A DNA stretch of 50,767 bases from Nitrospiraceae bacterium (GTDB lineage Bacteria; Nitrospirota; Nitrospiria; Nitrospirales; Nitrospiraceae), in NCBI GenBank assembly GCA_919902665.1, contig CAKKRK010000051.1:1-50767 (forward strand), written 5' to 3'. This document shows positions 18,490-27,014 of this stretch, piece after piece. Within the stretch, counting starts at the first letter, position 1. The number at the start of each line of letters is the position of its first letter. Both the position numbers and the translations under genes were made by a program. The notes beneath the pieces are model-generated. The model saw nothing but the letters and a program-made list of their open reading frames with translations, searched no databases and was not told the origin of the DNA.

Positions 18490-18646
18490 CTTGAATCGCC
18501 CCCATCCAGCAGGTTTGTCTACGGGCACAGCGCTGACAACACACCAAACCATAACACGAACAACCTCTCCCAATCGACTGAACAATACCTTGCGCTTGAA
18601 CAGTTCAGCGAGGGTGAAAGGGAATAGCCGTTGAACACTGACCGAA

Positions 18647-18844
18647 TTAGACCGGCTTCTCCGAGATATACTCGATGTATTTCCAGAACTGCTTAGCGTC
18701 CTCCTCGTTCAAGACCACCGGAGTATTGTTGGCGGTCCCTGTCATATAGATCTTGACCGAGACGGTATCATGCCAAATCTGCACCTCACAGTGAGAGATC
18801 AGATCCAGGTTGAACGCATGGTTGCCTATTCGGACAAAGTGCAT
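18647..18844 (-). CDS. Small conserved hypothetical protein (65 residues)
   Basis: A 65-residue acidic protein with a good AGAGGAAA ribosome-binding site and protein-like composition (HFVRIGNHAFNLDLISHCEV, then VVLNEEDAKQFWKYIEYI). The start resembles small single-domain proteins that record a residue-level sheet followed by a helix, but I cannot name a family. It stands alone between the lipoprotein gene and the divergent stator-like gene pair, with 279 bp of non-coding DNA before the latter. No membrane segment is visible. Confidence 0.6.
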   Translation of the reverse strand: MHFVRIGNHAFNLDLISHCEVQIWHDTVSVKIYMTGTANNTPVVLNEEDAKQFWKYIEYISEKPV

Positions 18845-19123
18845 AGCGTTTCCTCTTTCTGGTTGTCAACGAAGGGTGAGCATACACCAAGTTCTCACAC
18901 CTCAAAAGCAACGGAGAGTTTTGTTGAGGTAGCTGTGCATCCGTGAGCCCTACAGAACTTGCCGCCCTCTCGGCAAAAACTTCCCTCCTGTTATGACGTT
19001 ATTTCAACCGTGCAGGGATACACGGCCATTTCTCGCATTTCTCTCTGGCACAGAAGTTGAGGGTGACATTCTAGTTTTTCTCTTACTGAAAATGGTGTGT
19101 AGGGCTCCAGTGAGGTTTGCCTG

Positions 19124-20335
19124 ATGAATGACGTGGATTCAATCACCGCTCTTTGGGAATGGCTCACTCGTGATGTCACGGTTGTTGGTGGGCTCCAGAG
19201 TCCTGCGCTTAGCTGGATCGGTGCTGCGGGGATCTTGACCCTGTGTTTCTGGCATAGCGCAGTGCTCCTCAGGGGTTTGTTACAAATCCAAGGGACGCTT
19301 GCGCGCTTTCACTCGTCTGTCGCGCCTCTGGTGCTGGCACGGCAACAGGTGTCCAAAGATTGGCTGGTTATTCCAGCGTTGGCAAAAAAACGAGCGCGTC
19401 TTGATGTGTCGTCAGAAACGCGACGCGATCTTGACGATCTGCACACATTGGATCAGGCGGTACGGTCGGAACAGGACTTTGCCAGAGACTGGTTTTCATA
19501 CCGTAAGACCCTCGCGGTAGAGCAATCCGCCTGGTTTCTTGAGCCGACCGTCCATAGTCAGCGTTCCGCAAGTGAGTTTTTCTCGTTCGAATCTCTCTGC
19601 GCCGCTCATCTCAACGTCCGATTTTATCGGCAACTTCCCGCCTTCATGACGGGCATGGGGTTGATGTTCACCTTCCTCGCCATCTTGATTGGCCTCAGCA
19701 AGCTCCATGCGAACGGGTCGGAGATCGATGGCATCCAAGGACTGATCAACGGCCTCTCTGGAAAGTTTGTGACATCCATCGTCGGCTTGGCGTGCGCCAA
19801 TGCGTTCACCCTCCTCGAACATTCTTTCTGGCATCGGTTGGACAACCGACACCGGGAGTGCATCTCCCTCCTGGACGAAATGTTTCCGCAGAGGGCTACA
19901 GACCAACCTTCCCAGGGGGCCCCATCATCGAACGGATCTCCGGTGGCCATTGCCACTCCGATCCGAAACGACACCGCACATCAGCTTGTCGAGGCCGTGC
20001 AGCAGCGCCTCGGGTCCACCGTCGCAGCGCTGAACTCAGCCGCGCAGGCGATCACGGCGCTACAATCCAAGCATGCACCAATGAAGTTTGATGCTTTGCC
20101 AGCGGAGATTGGTCACGAGGTTCAGCGGGCGTTACGACCCATGTTGAATCCCATACTGGACGCTATTCAAGACCTCAACCGTTCGATGAAGGAGCATGTC
20201 TCCCCGGTGCGGCTGTCTCAAGCCGAGATCGAAGCAATGTTTCAGGATCTCAGGAGCACCACTGCCGCAACGACAGAACCTGCACGTCCGATCCATAAAG
20301 ATCGCAATTCAGGAAAACCATCTCGTCTAACTTGA
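19124..20335 (+). CDS. MotA/TolQ/ExbB-type stator subunit, ZorA-like
   Basis: A 403-residue inner-membrane protein. Three hydrophobic helices are visible at about residues 30-52, 171-192 and 207-231; the last two, LPAFMTGMGLMFTFLAILIG and GLSGKFVTSIVGLACANAF, carry the proton-channel signature shared by MotA, TolQ and ZorA. Between helices 1 and 2 is a charged cytosolic stretch, and after residue 245 comes a long soluble tail predicted mostly helical. A ZorA-like tail would extend into the cytosol. It is followed after 24 bp by a MotB/OmpA-like gene. Usual Zorya genes ZorC, ZorD and ZorE are absent. It should use ion flow to drive movement; the target is unknown. Confidence 0.75.
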   Translation: MNDVDSITALWEWLTRDVTVVGGLQSPALSWIGAAGILTLCFWHSAVLLRGLLQIQGTLARFHSSVAPLVLARQQVSKDWLVIPALAKKRARLDVSSETRRDLDDLHTLDQAVRSEQDFARDWFSYRKTLAVEQSAWFLEPTVHSQRSASEFFSFESLCAAHLNVRFYRQLPAFMTGMGLMFTFLAILIGLSKLHANGSEIDGIQGLINGLSGKFVTSIVGLACANAFTLLEHSFWHRLDNRHRECISLLDEMFPQRATDQPSQGAPSSNGSPVAIATPIRNDTAHQLVEAVQQRLGSTVAALNSAAQAITALQSKHAPMKFDALPAEIGHEVQRALRPMLNPILDAIQDLNRSMKEHVSPVRLSQAEIEAMFQDLRSTTAATTEPARPIHKDRNSGKPSRLT

Positions 20336-20359
20336 ACCGGCACGGAGAGAGCAAAAGGG

Positions 20360-20992
20360 ATGAAGTCGAGCTTTACACAGGACTCGCGTGACAACTCAGC
20401 GGTGGTGACGAGTGGGGTTGCCGATCTTATGACCTCACTCGCCGTTATCTTCATTCTCTTGCTCGTGGCTTACATGACTCGCGTCGAGGATGGAAATGCC
20501 AATCCGGCCAGGAGCAGTGGTACTCCAACGGACAGCACACCGAGAATCGATCCACCTCATCCAGCACTGGAAACCAAAATGCCAAGCACTCACACGATTA
20601 CGGTGCCGGATGCCGCGATTAATTTTGAGTTTGGGAAAAGCACGTTGCTCCCGACGGCCGAGATCTTCTTGTCCGAGACCATGCCACACTACGCCTCACT
20701 TGTCTGCACGCCTGGAGAGCAAGAAGTAGAAGCCTTTGTGATCGAGGGATACACCGATGATCTGGGTGACGATATACGCAATCTGAGACTCAGTCAGGAA
20801 CGCTCTTTTGCGGTGCTGGCCAAAAGCTTGGAAGTGATCCGGGAGAAGCTTCCCTGGGCCTACGAGTGCTTCCTGCAAAAGTCGACCGCGAATGGACGTG
20901 GGAGGCAGGATCTTTTACGGAATGAGATAGGGCAACCAGCCCGCGAAAAAAGCCGCCGCGTCATGTTCAAAATCCACATGCGCCCCATGTAG
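20360..20992 (+). CDS. MotB/OmpA-type stator subunit, ZorB-like
   Basis: A 210-residue protein with one N-terminal membrane helix (about residues 20-40). Asp22 at its start, in VADLMTSLAVIFILLL, is the position of the proton-carrying Asp of MotB and ZorB. The C-terminal half is an OmpA-like peptidoglycan-binding domain (INFEFGKSTLLPTA, then GYTDDLGDDIRNLRLSQERS and EKSRRVMFKI). An AAAAGGG ribosome-binding site precedes the ATG. With the upstream ZorA-like protein it should form a stator anchored to the cell wall. The pair could be a Zorya remnant or an independent envelope motor. Confidence 0.8.
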   Translation: MKSSFTQDSRDNSAVVTSGVADLMTSLAVIFILLLVAYMTRVEDGNANPARSSGTPTDSTPRIDPPHPALETKMPSTHTITVPDAAINFEFGKSTLLPTAEIFLSETMPHYASLVCTPGEQEVEAFVIEGYTDDLGDDIRNLRLSQERSFAVLAKSLEVIREKLPWAYECFLQKSTANGRGRQDLLRNEIGQPAREKSRRVMFKIHMRPM

Positions 20993-21112
20993 CGTGTGAG
21001 CCTACACAGCGTGGACCTCTTTCCTACCATTGCTGGCTTGGGTGGAGTAAGACCTCAGAGCCATTCGGCTCTCGCCTGTCTCCGACTGTTAATGATAGAT
21101 GGGCGAGAAGCC

Positions 21113-21910
21113 TCATCCATAAATGCGGCGGGTCAGTTCGATAAACTTCTCGATGGAAAGGATTTCCGCACGGAGAGAAGGCGAGAGCGCAAGCGCTTCC
21201 AACGCAGCTGCCACTAGCTTCTGGTCATACCCCTGATCTTTCAGTGAATTGATGAGTGTCTTGCGGCGGTGGGCGAAGGCAGCTTTCACCAGTGCTGCGA
21301 ATTTGGCTTCTTTCTCCTGGTTCAGTGCTCTCTGAGGCTTGGTCTTGAGCAGAACCACAGCAGAGCCGACTTGCGGTCGTGGTCGGAAGCACTGGGCAGA
21401 GACTCGGAACGCTTTCGTGATCTCTGCCGCATATTGTGCCATGACGGAGAGGACTCCGTAGTCCGAACTTCCAGGCTTGGCCACGAGCCGATCAGCCACT
21501 TCATCTTGCAGCATCAGCACCATGCGGGGAAAATGGTCGCGCTGATCGAGAAGTCGGAAGAGGAGGGGAGTGGATAAATAATAGGGAAGATTGGCGACGA
21601 CAATGGTGCCGATCGGAAGCTGCTCGACCGGGTAGGTCATCGCATCGTCGAGGACGAGCGTGAGATTGGAAAACTGGGGCTGTCGTTCAGTTAGGAACGC
21701 ATGGAGCCGAGGATCGACTTCGATTGCCGTCACGTGGCCACTCGCACGACACAGCGCTTCGGTGAGGATGCCTCGGCCTGGCCCGATTTCCAAAACGGTA
21801 TCAGTCGGGGTGAGTTCAGCCAGCGCGACGATTTTGCGAACAATGTTGGGGTCGATGAGAAAGTTCTGCCCAAGGCGCTTGATCGCGGCAGGGGGAAGAG
21901 AGGAGTCCAC
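21113..21910 (-). CDS. rsmA: 16S rRNA dimethyladenosine transferase
   Basis: RsmA (KsgA) dimethylates two adjacent adenines near the 3' end of 16S rRNA with S-adenosylmethionine. Motif I LEIGPGRGILTEAL, the acidic VTAIEVDPRL and the catalytic NLPYYLSTPLLF are intact, as is the C-terminal RRKTLINSL. I place the start at a GTG (21910) with GGAG upstream: this gives 265 residues, the usual length, and starts 2 bp after the previous gene ends. An ATG at 21979 would add 23 unsupported residues and overlap that gene by 67 bp. Confidence 0.93.
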   Translation of the reverse strand: MDSSLPPAAIKRLGQNFLIDPNIVRKIVALAELTPTDTVLEIGPGRGILTEALCRASGHVTAIEVDPRLHAFLTERQPQFSNLTLVLDDAMTYPVEQLPIGTIVVANLPYYLSTPLLFRLLDQRDHFPRMVLMLQDEVADRLVAKPGSSDYGVLSVMAQYAAEITKAFRVSAQCFRPRPQVGSAVVLLKTKPQRALNQEKEAKFAALVKAAFAHRRKTLINSLKDQGYDQKLVAAALEALALSPSLRAEILSIEKFIELTRRIYG

Positions 21911-21912
21911 AC

Positions 21913-22230
21913 TCAGCTCCGAGTTGGTGGAGCCTGGGCCAATTGCTTGGCCAATATGCTCAGGGGCGTGCGATAGCACTCCACAAGATCCGTAAACTCT
22001 TCAACCAAATCATGAGTAAAAGATGGCCCTGGTTGGACGCTCGCGAAGATTTGTCCTTCCCGATCGCCTACGTTATTGGTGAGAAATGTGACCGTGCGGG
22101 CTTTCCATTTTGCTATTCGTTCCGTCCCGGCGACGGTGTTCAGGTCTTGAAGGGTCTGTTTCTCAAGTGTCTCCAATTCGTCAATCTGACGCTGAACCAC
22201 GGCAAGGCCCTTCGAAATATCAAGCGACAT
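21913..22230 (-). CDS. Small hypothetical protein between pdxA and rsmA
   Basis: A 105-residue protein, placed to start at 22230 (MSLDISKGLAVV). It is predicted to be helical, with a coiled-coil-like stretch (VVQRQIDELETLEKQTLQDL), and has no signal or membrane helix. It overlaps the 3' end of pdxA by 11 bp and ends 2 bp before the preferred rsmA start, so it looks like a translationally coupled member of this cluster. I do not recognise a family. Confidence 0.65.
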   Translation of the reverse strand: MSLDISKGLAVVQRQIDELETLEKQTLQDLNTVAGTERIAKWKARTVTFLTNNVGDREGQIFASVQPGPSFTHDLVEEFTDLVECYRTPLSILAKQLAQAPPTRS

Positions 22231-23302
22231 GTTTGGTCCGTCCCTTCTTGGTCGGAGTTGCCGCCATTCTGTTCTGAGCGATCCTGGCAGCCAGTTTGAT
22301 GGCCTCAATCAGGCTTCCGGGATCAGCGACGCCTTTCCCGACGATATCAAACGCGGTTCCATGATCCACTGAGGTGCGGATGATAGGCAAGCCCACAGTG
22401 AGATTGACGCAGGTGCCGAAGGCGACCAGCTTCAGGGGAATGAGACCCTGATCGTGATAGAGGGCGACGACGCCGTCAAATGACCCGTTCGCGGCCTTCC
22501 CAAACAATGTATCAGCTGGCAGCGGATCACTCGCCAGAATACCCTGTTTTTGTGTGGCGCGTGAAGCCGGGAAGATGATTCGAGCTTCTTCATCGCCGAA
22601 CAATCCATGCTCACCGGCATGGGGATTGAGGGCAGCCACTCCGATCCTGGGGCGCTTGATGCCAAACAGTGTCGTCAGCGCCAATTGGGCCAAGCGGATC
22701 GCCTTTTCAATCTTGGCTTGTGTCAGCAGCGCCGAGAGATCTCTGATTGCGATGTGTGTCGTGACGAACATAATACGCAACGGCCCGCCCACGATCATCA
22801 TGCCTGATTCGTTCGCGTGAGTGAGATCGGCCAACAACTCGGTATGGCCTGGGTACCGGCAGCCGGCCATGTTGATGGCTTCTTTGTTGATGGGCGCCGT
22901 CACCATTCCTTCGATACAGCCGATCTGAGCCAGCTCAACAGCCTTTTTGATGAAGGCGACTGAAGCGGCGCCGGTCTCTGCCGCGGCAATCCCGGACTTG
23001 AAGCGTCGCAGCGGTGTCTCCAGTGGATCCAGTACCACGACCGTTCCTCTACGTGGCGCCATCGGGTCATGCCCGTGAACTCGGACTACGTTCAGTTTGA
23101 GCTTCAGTGACTTGATCGTTCGCTCCATGACGGGAAGGGATCCGATGACAACCGACCGGCAGACGTTACGCAAATGAGCGCCTGCCAGCGCCTTGGCGAT
23201 GACTTCTGGACCAATGCCGGCCGGGTCTCCCATCGTGATTCCCAGCAAGGGGAGTTGGGAGGATGAGGAATGTGTGCGAGGTGATCGCGGTTCAGTTGAC
23301 AT
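22220..23302 (-). CDS. pdxA: 4-hydroxythreonine-4-phosphate dehydrogenase
   Basis: A 360-residue enzyme of pyridoxal-phosphate synthesis (DXP-dependent route), oxidising 4-phosphohydroxy-L-threonine with NAD. The signatures GDPAGIGPEVIAKAL, the metal-ligand histidines in YPGHTEL, LNPHAGEHG and ALYHDQGLIPLK are all visible. Length is slightly long because of an N-terminal Ser/Thr-rich lead and a basic C-terminal tail. It overlaps the upstream exchanger gene by 11 bp and the following small gene by 11 bp, indicating a compact operon. Confidence 0.95.
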   Translation of the reverse strand: MSTEPRSPRTHSSSSQLPLLGITMGDPAGIGPEVIAKALAGAHLRNVCRSVVIGSLPVMERTIKSLKLKLNVVRVHGHDPMAPRRGTVVVLDPLETPLRRFKSGIAAAETGAASVAFIKKAVELAQIGCIEGMVTAPINKEAINMAGCRYPGHTELLADLTHANESGMMIVGGPLRIMFVTTHIAIRDLSALLTQAKIEKAIRLAQLALTTLFGIKRPRIGVAALNPHAGEHGLFGDEEARIIFPASRATQKQGILASDPLPADTLFGKAANGSFDGVVALYHDQGLIPLKLVAFGTCVNLTVGLPIIRTSVDHGTAFDIVGKGVADPGSLIEAIKLAARIAQNRMAATPTKKGRTKHVA

Positions 23303-24293
23303 AGAGATGCACCGTATAGCCGATATAGAACGCCGCCCCGGCGGCGAGTAGCCAGGGTCGCCACCGACCTCCGATCAGAATTTGCAGGAGGCAGAGTCCT
23401 ACCGCCTGCACGGCTAAGATCATGGTGGTCAATGCCGATGATGCAATGACCCACTCGGTTCCGATCAACCCCAGTGCAACCGGGAAGGTGCCCTGAAAGA
23501 CCATGGCGCCCGTAACATTGGCCACGGCGAGCCGGTCTTTCTTGCGATAGAGCCAGAGAAAGCTATTGGACATCTCGGGTAGCTCGGTGGCGAGCGGCGC
23601 GATGAGGAGCGCTAAAATCAACGGCGACATGGCGAACAAGCCGGCCATCGATTCTGCAGCCATGACAAAAAGATGGGCGCCTAATATCAATCCCCCTAAC
23701 CCCAAGAATGATTGAAATCCGATCATCGCATAGGACGGCGTGGTTGCGTGCTTGTCGAAAATCAGTGGTTCCAGCTCACCACCTTCTTCCCCATCAGCCG
23801 GTGCAAATTTGAGCTTCATGTAGTAAATATACAAACAGACCAATACACCAGCTGCGATGAAGTGAATCAGTTTGGACGGCACGAATGCGCATCCCAAGGC
23901 GATAAAATAGCCGATCATAAAAAACGTGAGGTCTGTCAGCACTTCATGATAGTTGAGATGAAATTTGGCAGTCCGCTTGCCAGCCCGGGCATAGAGCAGC
24001 AGAAGAATCGCCAGAATGGGGAGCACCAGTGTGCTGAGCATGAACGGGGCGCCTAAGATGGCACCTAAGCCAACCTCAACCTCTTCATGGCTATCGCCGA
24101 AGAAAATCGCAATGATCGGGATCGAGGTTTCAGGCAGGGTCGTGCCGATGGCGGCAAAGACACTGCCGACGGCACCCTCGGAGATACCCCGCCGCTTGCC
24201 AAACCATTCAATGGCGTTCGTAAAGAGTGCGCAACCACCAAGTGTGACCGCGACGGAAACGAGAAAGAGGAGCACGTAGTACAGCACGGTCAT
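23292..24293 (-). CDS. Calcium/cation antiporter (NCX family)
   Basis: A 333-residue inner-membrane protein with about ten helices in two inverted halves. The two alpha-repeat signatures are visible as AAIGTTLPETSIP and LIAPLATELPEMSNS, where the Glu residues normally coordinate Ca2+ in CaCA-superfamily exchangers. An acidic loop (PADGEEGGELE) separates the halves. The family swaps Ca2+ (or another cation) for Na+ or H+. It overlaps larC by 4 bp and pdxA by 11 bp, so it is co-translated with a nickel-cofactor gene; whether this hints at another metal is unclear. Confidence 0.85.
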   Translation of the reverse strand: MTVLYYVLLFLVSVAVTLGGCALFTNAIEWFGKRRGISEGAVGSVFAAIGTTLPETSIPIIAIFFGDSHEEVEVGLGAILGAPFMLSTLVLPILAILLLLYARAGKRTAKFHLNYHEVLTDLTFFMIGYFIALGCAFVPSKLIHFIAAGVLVCLYIYYMKLKFAPADGEEGGELEPLIFDKHATTPSYAMIGFQSFLGLGGLILGAHLFVMAAESMAGLFAMSPLILALLIAPLATELPEMSNSFLWLYRKKDRLAVANVTGAMVFQGTFPVALGLIGTEWVIASSALTTMILAVQAVGLCLLQILIGGRWRPWLLAAGAAFYIGYTVHLYVN

Positions 24294-25507
24294 GCTCGGC
24301 CTCGCGCCGTTGGGATTCTCGTCTTTTTGCGTCCTCGTCGATAGGCCATCAGCGCGTCCTCCATAACCGTCTTGAGGGGGTAGCCGGTTCGTTGCGCAAT
24401 GGCTTTACAGTCCTCATATTCGGGGGCTGCTTTTTCCCATCCGGCGCCGACCTCGGCTACTTTCATACGAATGACTCCGCCTGGCGTCGTGACGGGGACG
24501 AATCGCCTGGTGAGGACCTGTCGGCGTACTTCATGAAGTCGCACTCCGAGCGTGGTCGTTTCCTGGAAGAGGACCTCAATCACGGCATCCTTCCGGTCTT
24601 CAGTAGCTAGGCAGCTCAGCAGAATTCCTGGCCGACTTTTCTTCATGACGACGGGAACCAGCACGACATCAACAGCACCGACCTGAAAGAGCTGCTCCAT
24701 GATGTATTCGTAGGTCTGTGGACTGATGTCGTCAAGATTCGTCTCAATCTGTATCATCGGCTCGGTCGGATTGGCCGCCGATGTGGACTCTTCCTCCACA
24801 AACAGGCGCAAGGCATTCGGCCATCCGTCTGGATCCTGGTCGCCGGCTCCGTAGCCCACGGCCATACTCTTCATGGTCGGCATCGGGCCGAATTCCGACG
24901 CCAATGTTCGAAGCAGCGCAACCCCGGTGGGGGTGGCAAGCTCACAACGCGGACCGTCGGCGTAGATCGGAATTCCCTTCGCCAGCGCCGCCACCGCAGG
25001 CCCTGGAACCGGTAAGAGTCCGTGTGAGGTTTGAATCGACCCGGCTCCAACATTGATCGGAGAGGCGGTGATTTGGGTGGCGTTCAAGAGATAGCACCCC
25101 AGCACGCCACCGACAACATCGATAAACGAATCCATCACTCCGACTTCATGAAAGTGAACATCTTTTGGATCGACACCATGCGCTACTCCTTCGGCCTCAG
25201 TCAGTCGATCAAAGACCAACCGGCTCCGTTCCTTGACTGGGCCTGGCAACGTGCTGTCGGCAAGGATCTTTCGAATGCGAGTAAGGGTCAGCGGCCGGTG
25301 AAACCCTTGTTGAACGATCACGTCGACCTTTATCGCCGGGAGTGCGCCACGATGTACCTCGCGCTTCCGCAATGTGTAGCCGGTAAGCTTGAGTCCTTTG
25401 AGGCCCTTGACCAAGTCAGTCCATGGTAACCCTGCGCTCACTAATGCGCCCAGGACCATATCTCCACTGACCCCGGAGAAACAATCGAAATGCAAATGAC
25501 GGCCCAT
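24290..25507 (-). CDS. larC: Nickel-pincer cofactor nickel insertase LarC
   Basis: A 405-residue LarC that inserts nickel into the pyridinium dithiocarboxylic acid mononucleotide to finish the nickel-pincer cofactor. The N-terminus HFDCFSGVSGDMVLGALVSA and the motif HFHEVGVMDSFIDVVG are diagnostic, and the C-terminal domain (IQIETNLDDISPQTYEYIMEQL) is complete, so it is one continuous frame and not the frameshift-type split seen in some lactobacilli. LarB is encoded about 0.7 kb further on. No LarA (lactate racemase) or LarE is in the window, so the client enzyme is unknown. Confidence 0.92.
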   Translation of the reverse strand: MGRHLHFDCFSGVSGDMVLGALVSAGLPWTDLVKGLKGLKLTGYTLRKREVHRGALPAIKVDVIVQQGFHRPLTLTRIRKILADSTLPGPVKERSRLVFDRLTEAEGVAHGVDPKDVHFHEVGVMDSFIDVVGGVLGCYLLNATQITASPINVGAGSIQTSHGLLPVPGPAVAALAKGIPIYADGPRCELATPTGVALLRTLASEFGPMPTMKSMAVGYGAGDQDPDGWPNALRLFVEEESTSAANPTEPMIQIETNLDDISPQTYEYIMEQLFQVGAVDVVLVPVVMKKSRPGILLSCLATEDRKDAVIEVLFQETTTLGVRLHEVRRQVLTRRFVPVTTPGGVIRMKVAEVGAGWEKAAPEYEDCKAIAQRTGYPLKTVMEDALMAYRRGRKKTRIPTARGRA

Positions 25508-25698
25508 TCAGTTCCTTACATGCGATGTGCAAAATGACCGGACATCTTACCGAAGGCGTGGACGAACGGCAATCGCTGGTTCATTCTCGACGCTTCGTTG
25601 ACAGCCTAGGGGTGCTATGGTATCCCCCTAAGAGTGCGGTTGAGTTGCATCGTGCCGAACACGACGCCTGTCACTCATGAAAGCATGGTTCAGGGTTT

Positions 25699-26229
25699 TT
25701 GTTGAAATTGTCACATACGCTCCATCACATGAGACGTCTGCTCGGGTTGCTCACCCTGTGTGCTTCTCTGATGGCCGTATTTCCGGCAGAGAGCCTCTCG
25801 AAAGAGAAGCCGCCCCGCGTTCCCAGGCCTGAGCCTCAGCTCAAAATTGTCGGCCTTAACATTGCCCCGACACCGTATGCGCTGGGCAACGGGCCTCTTC
25901 AGTTTTCCGTTACAGTCCAGCTTCCGAAAGAAGTGGATGGATCCACGATTTTGGAGGTGACCTCGCTCATTAGTTCTCCGTCGAAGAGCTCGCTTCGATT
26001 TCTCACGTATCGACAGCCCATCCAAGTCCCTCCAGCCGTGGATGGGGAGACAGGGCGATCGAAGGTGTCCGTCGAACTTGCGTGGGATGGCCAGGATCAC
26101 CGAAAGCAACTCGCCGGGGTGGGCATGTATTCGTATGAAGTGCGGACAAAGTTGTTGGCCAATGGAGAAAAAGGGTTACGCACCGTGATGGTTGCCTGGC
26201 CAAAGCGAGGCTTACTGGAAGTGAAATAG
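25699..26229 (+). CDS. Secreted hypothetical protein
   Basis: A 176-residue protein with a signal peptide (MRRLLGLLTLCASLMAVFPAES) and a mature part rich in beta-strand-forming residues, ending in a domain that reads like an Ig/carbohydrate-binding-type sandwich (ELAWDGQDHRKQLAGVGMYS, EVRTKLLANGEKG). I recognise no named family. The start is uncertain: a TTG at 25699 follows a weak AGGG, while an ATG at 25729 gives the cleanest signal peptide. It lies alone, divergent from larC and convergent with larB. Confidence 0.65.
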   Translation: MLKLSHTLHHMRRLLGLLTLCASLMAVFPAESLSKEKPPRVPRPEPQLKIVGLNIAPTPYALGNGPLQFSVTVQLPKEVDGSTILEVTSLISSPSKSSLRFLTYRQPIQVPPAVDGETGRSKVSVELAWDGQDHRKQLAGVGMYSYEVRTKLLANGEKGLRTVMVAWPKRGLLEVK

Positions 26230-26254
26230 AGGCGCATTCATTTCTTCCGCGCCT
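26230..26254 (+). terminator. Terminator-like hairpin
   Basis: AGGCGC (26230-26235) and GCGCCT (26249-26254) form a 6-bp GC-rich stem with a 13-base loop, followed by ATTTCTCT on the plus strand. It directly follows the stop of the secreted protein gene and overlaps the larB stop codon, so it may end both convergent units. Confidence 0.45.
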
Positions 26255-27014
26255 ATTTCTCTACTCCCAACATATTGATCCGATGTGCGAGGCAGGCCGC
26301 GCCGAATCCGTTGTCGATATTCATCACGCCTACACCCGCCGCGCAGGAATTGAGCATCGTCAGCAGCGCAGCGACTCCCCCGAAGCTCGCACCATAGCCT
26401 CGGCTGGTTGGCACGGCAATGACCGGGCAGTGGACCAACCCTCCCACCACGCTCGGCAGGACACCGTCCATACCAGCTGCGACGATCACGACCTTCGCAT
26501 CGAACAGCCGATCTCTCTTTCCGAGCAGTCGATGGATACCTGCAACCCCGACATCGTACAGTCGCTCGACGTGGCTACCCATCACTTCAGCCGTCACACG
26601 AGCTTCTTCCGCCACAGGCACGTCCGCCGTTCCCGCGGTCACTACGAGTATATGCCCATGTTGTTTCTGCTTGGAAGCGTGAATCGCCACCAGGCGTGCA
26701 TCGGGATAGTACTGTGCTCGCCGATCCAGGCGGCGAATGGCTCGCCCAACCGATGGGTCGGCACGAGTGGCAAGAAACGGGCCCTGTTTCTTGATGAGCG
26801 CCCGAGCGATGGCGATAATCTGCGCGGTGGTTTTCCCTTCACACAGGATGACCTCGGGGAACCCTTGTCGTAATGACCGATGATGATCGACTGAGGCAAA
26901 GCCAAGATCCTCAAAAGGCAGTGACCGTAGGCGTTGAAGTGCCTGTTCCACCGTGGCATCGCCTTGACGGACCTGCTGCAACAGTCGTTCGAGTCCTTCC
27001 GGATTCATGTCCAC
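26253..27014 (-). CDS. larB: Nickel-pincer cofactor carboxylase LarB
   Basis: A 253-residue LarB that carboxylates and hydrolyses nicotinic acid adenine dinucleotide in the first step of nickel-pincer cofactor synthesis. Its C-terminal half is PurE-like (VVTAGTADVPVAEEARVTAE, AAGMDGVLPSVVGGLV, VPTSRGYGASFGGV), and the N-terminal helical region with FPEVILCEGKT is typical. It overlaps gpsA by 10 bp, so the two are coupled. With larC nearby it shows that the organism makes this cofactor, assuming LarE is encoded elsewhere. Confidence 0.92.
   Translation of the reverse strand: MDMNPEGLERLLQQVRQGDATVEQALQRLRSLPFEDLGFASVDHHRSLRQGFPEVILCEGKTTAQIIAIARALIKKQGPFLATRADPSVGRAIRRLDRRAQYYPDARLVAIHASKQKQHGHILVVTAGTADVPVAEEARVTAEVMGSHVERLYDVGVAGIHRLLGKRDRLFDAKVVIVAAGMDGVLPSVVGGLVHCPVIAVPTSRGYGASFGGVAALLTMLNSCAAGVGVMNIDNGFGAACLAHRINMLGVEK

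Noticed and set aside
19124-20992. A complete Zorya defence system
   Set aside because: I looked on both sides for ZorC, ZorD helicase or ZorE nuclease genes and saw none; only a stator-like pair is present.
25607-25630. A TAGGGG/CCCCTA hairpin upstream of the 25699 gene
   Set aside because: Only six base pairs with a 12-base loop and no U-tract or supporting context; too weak to call.
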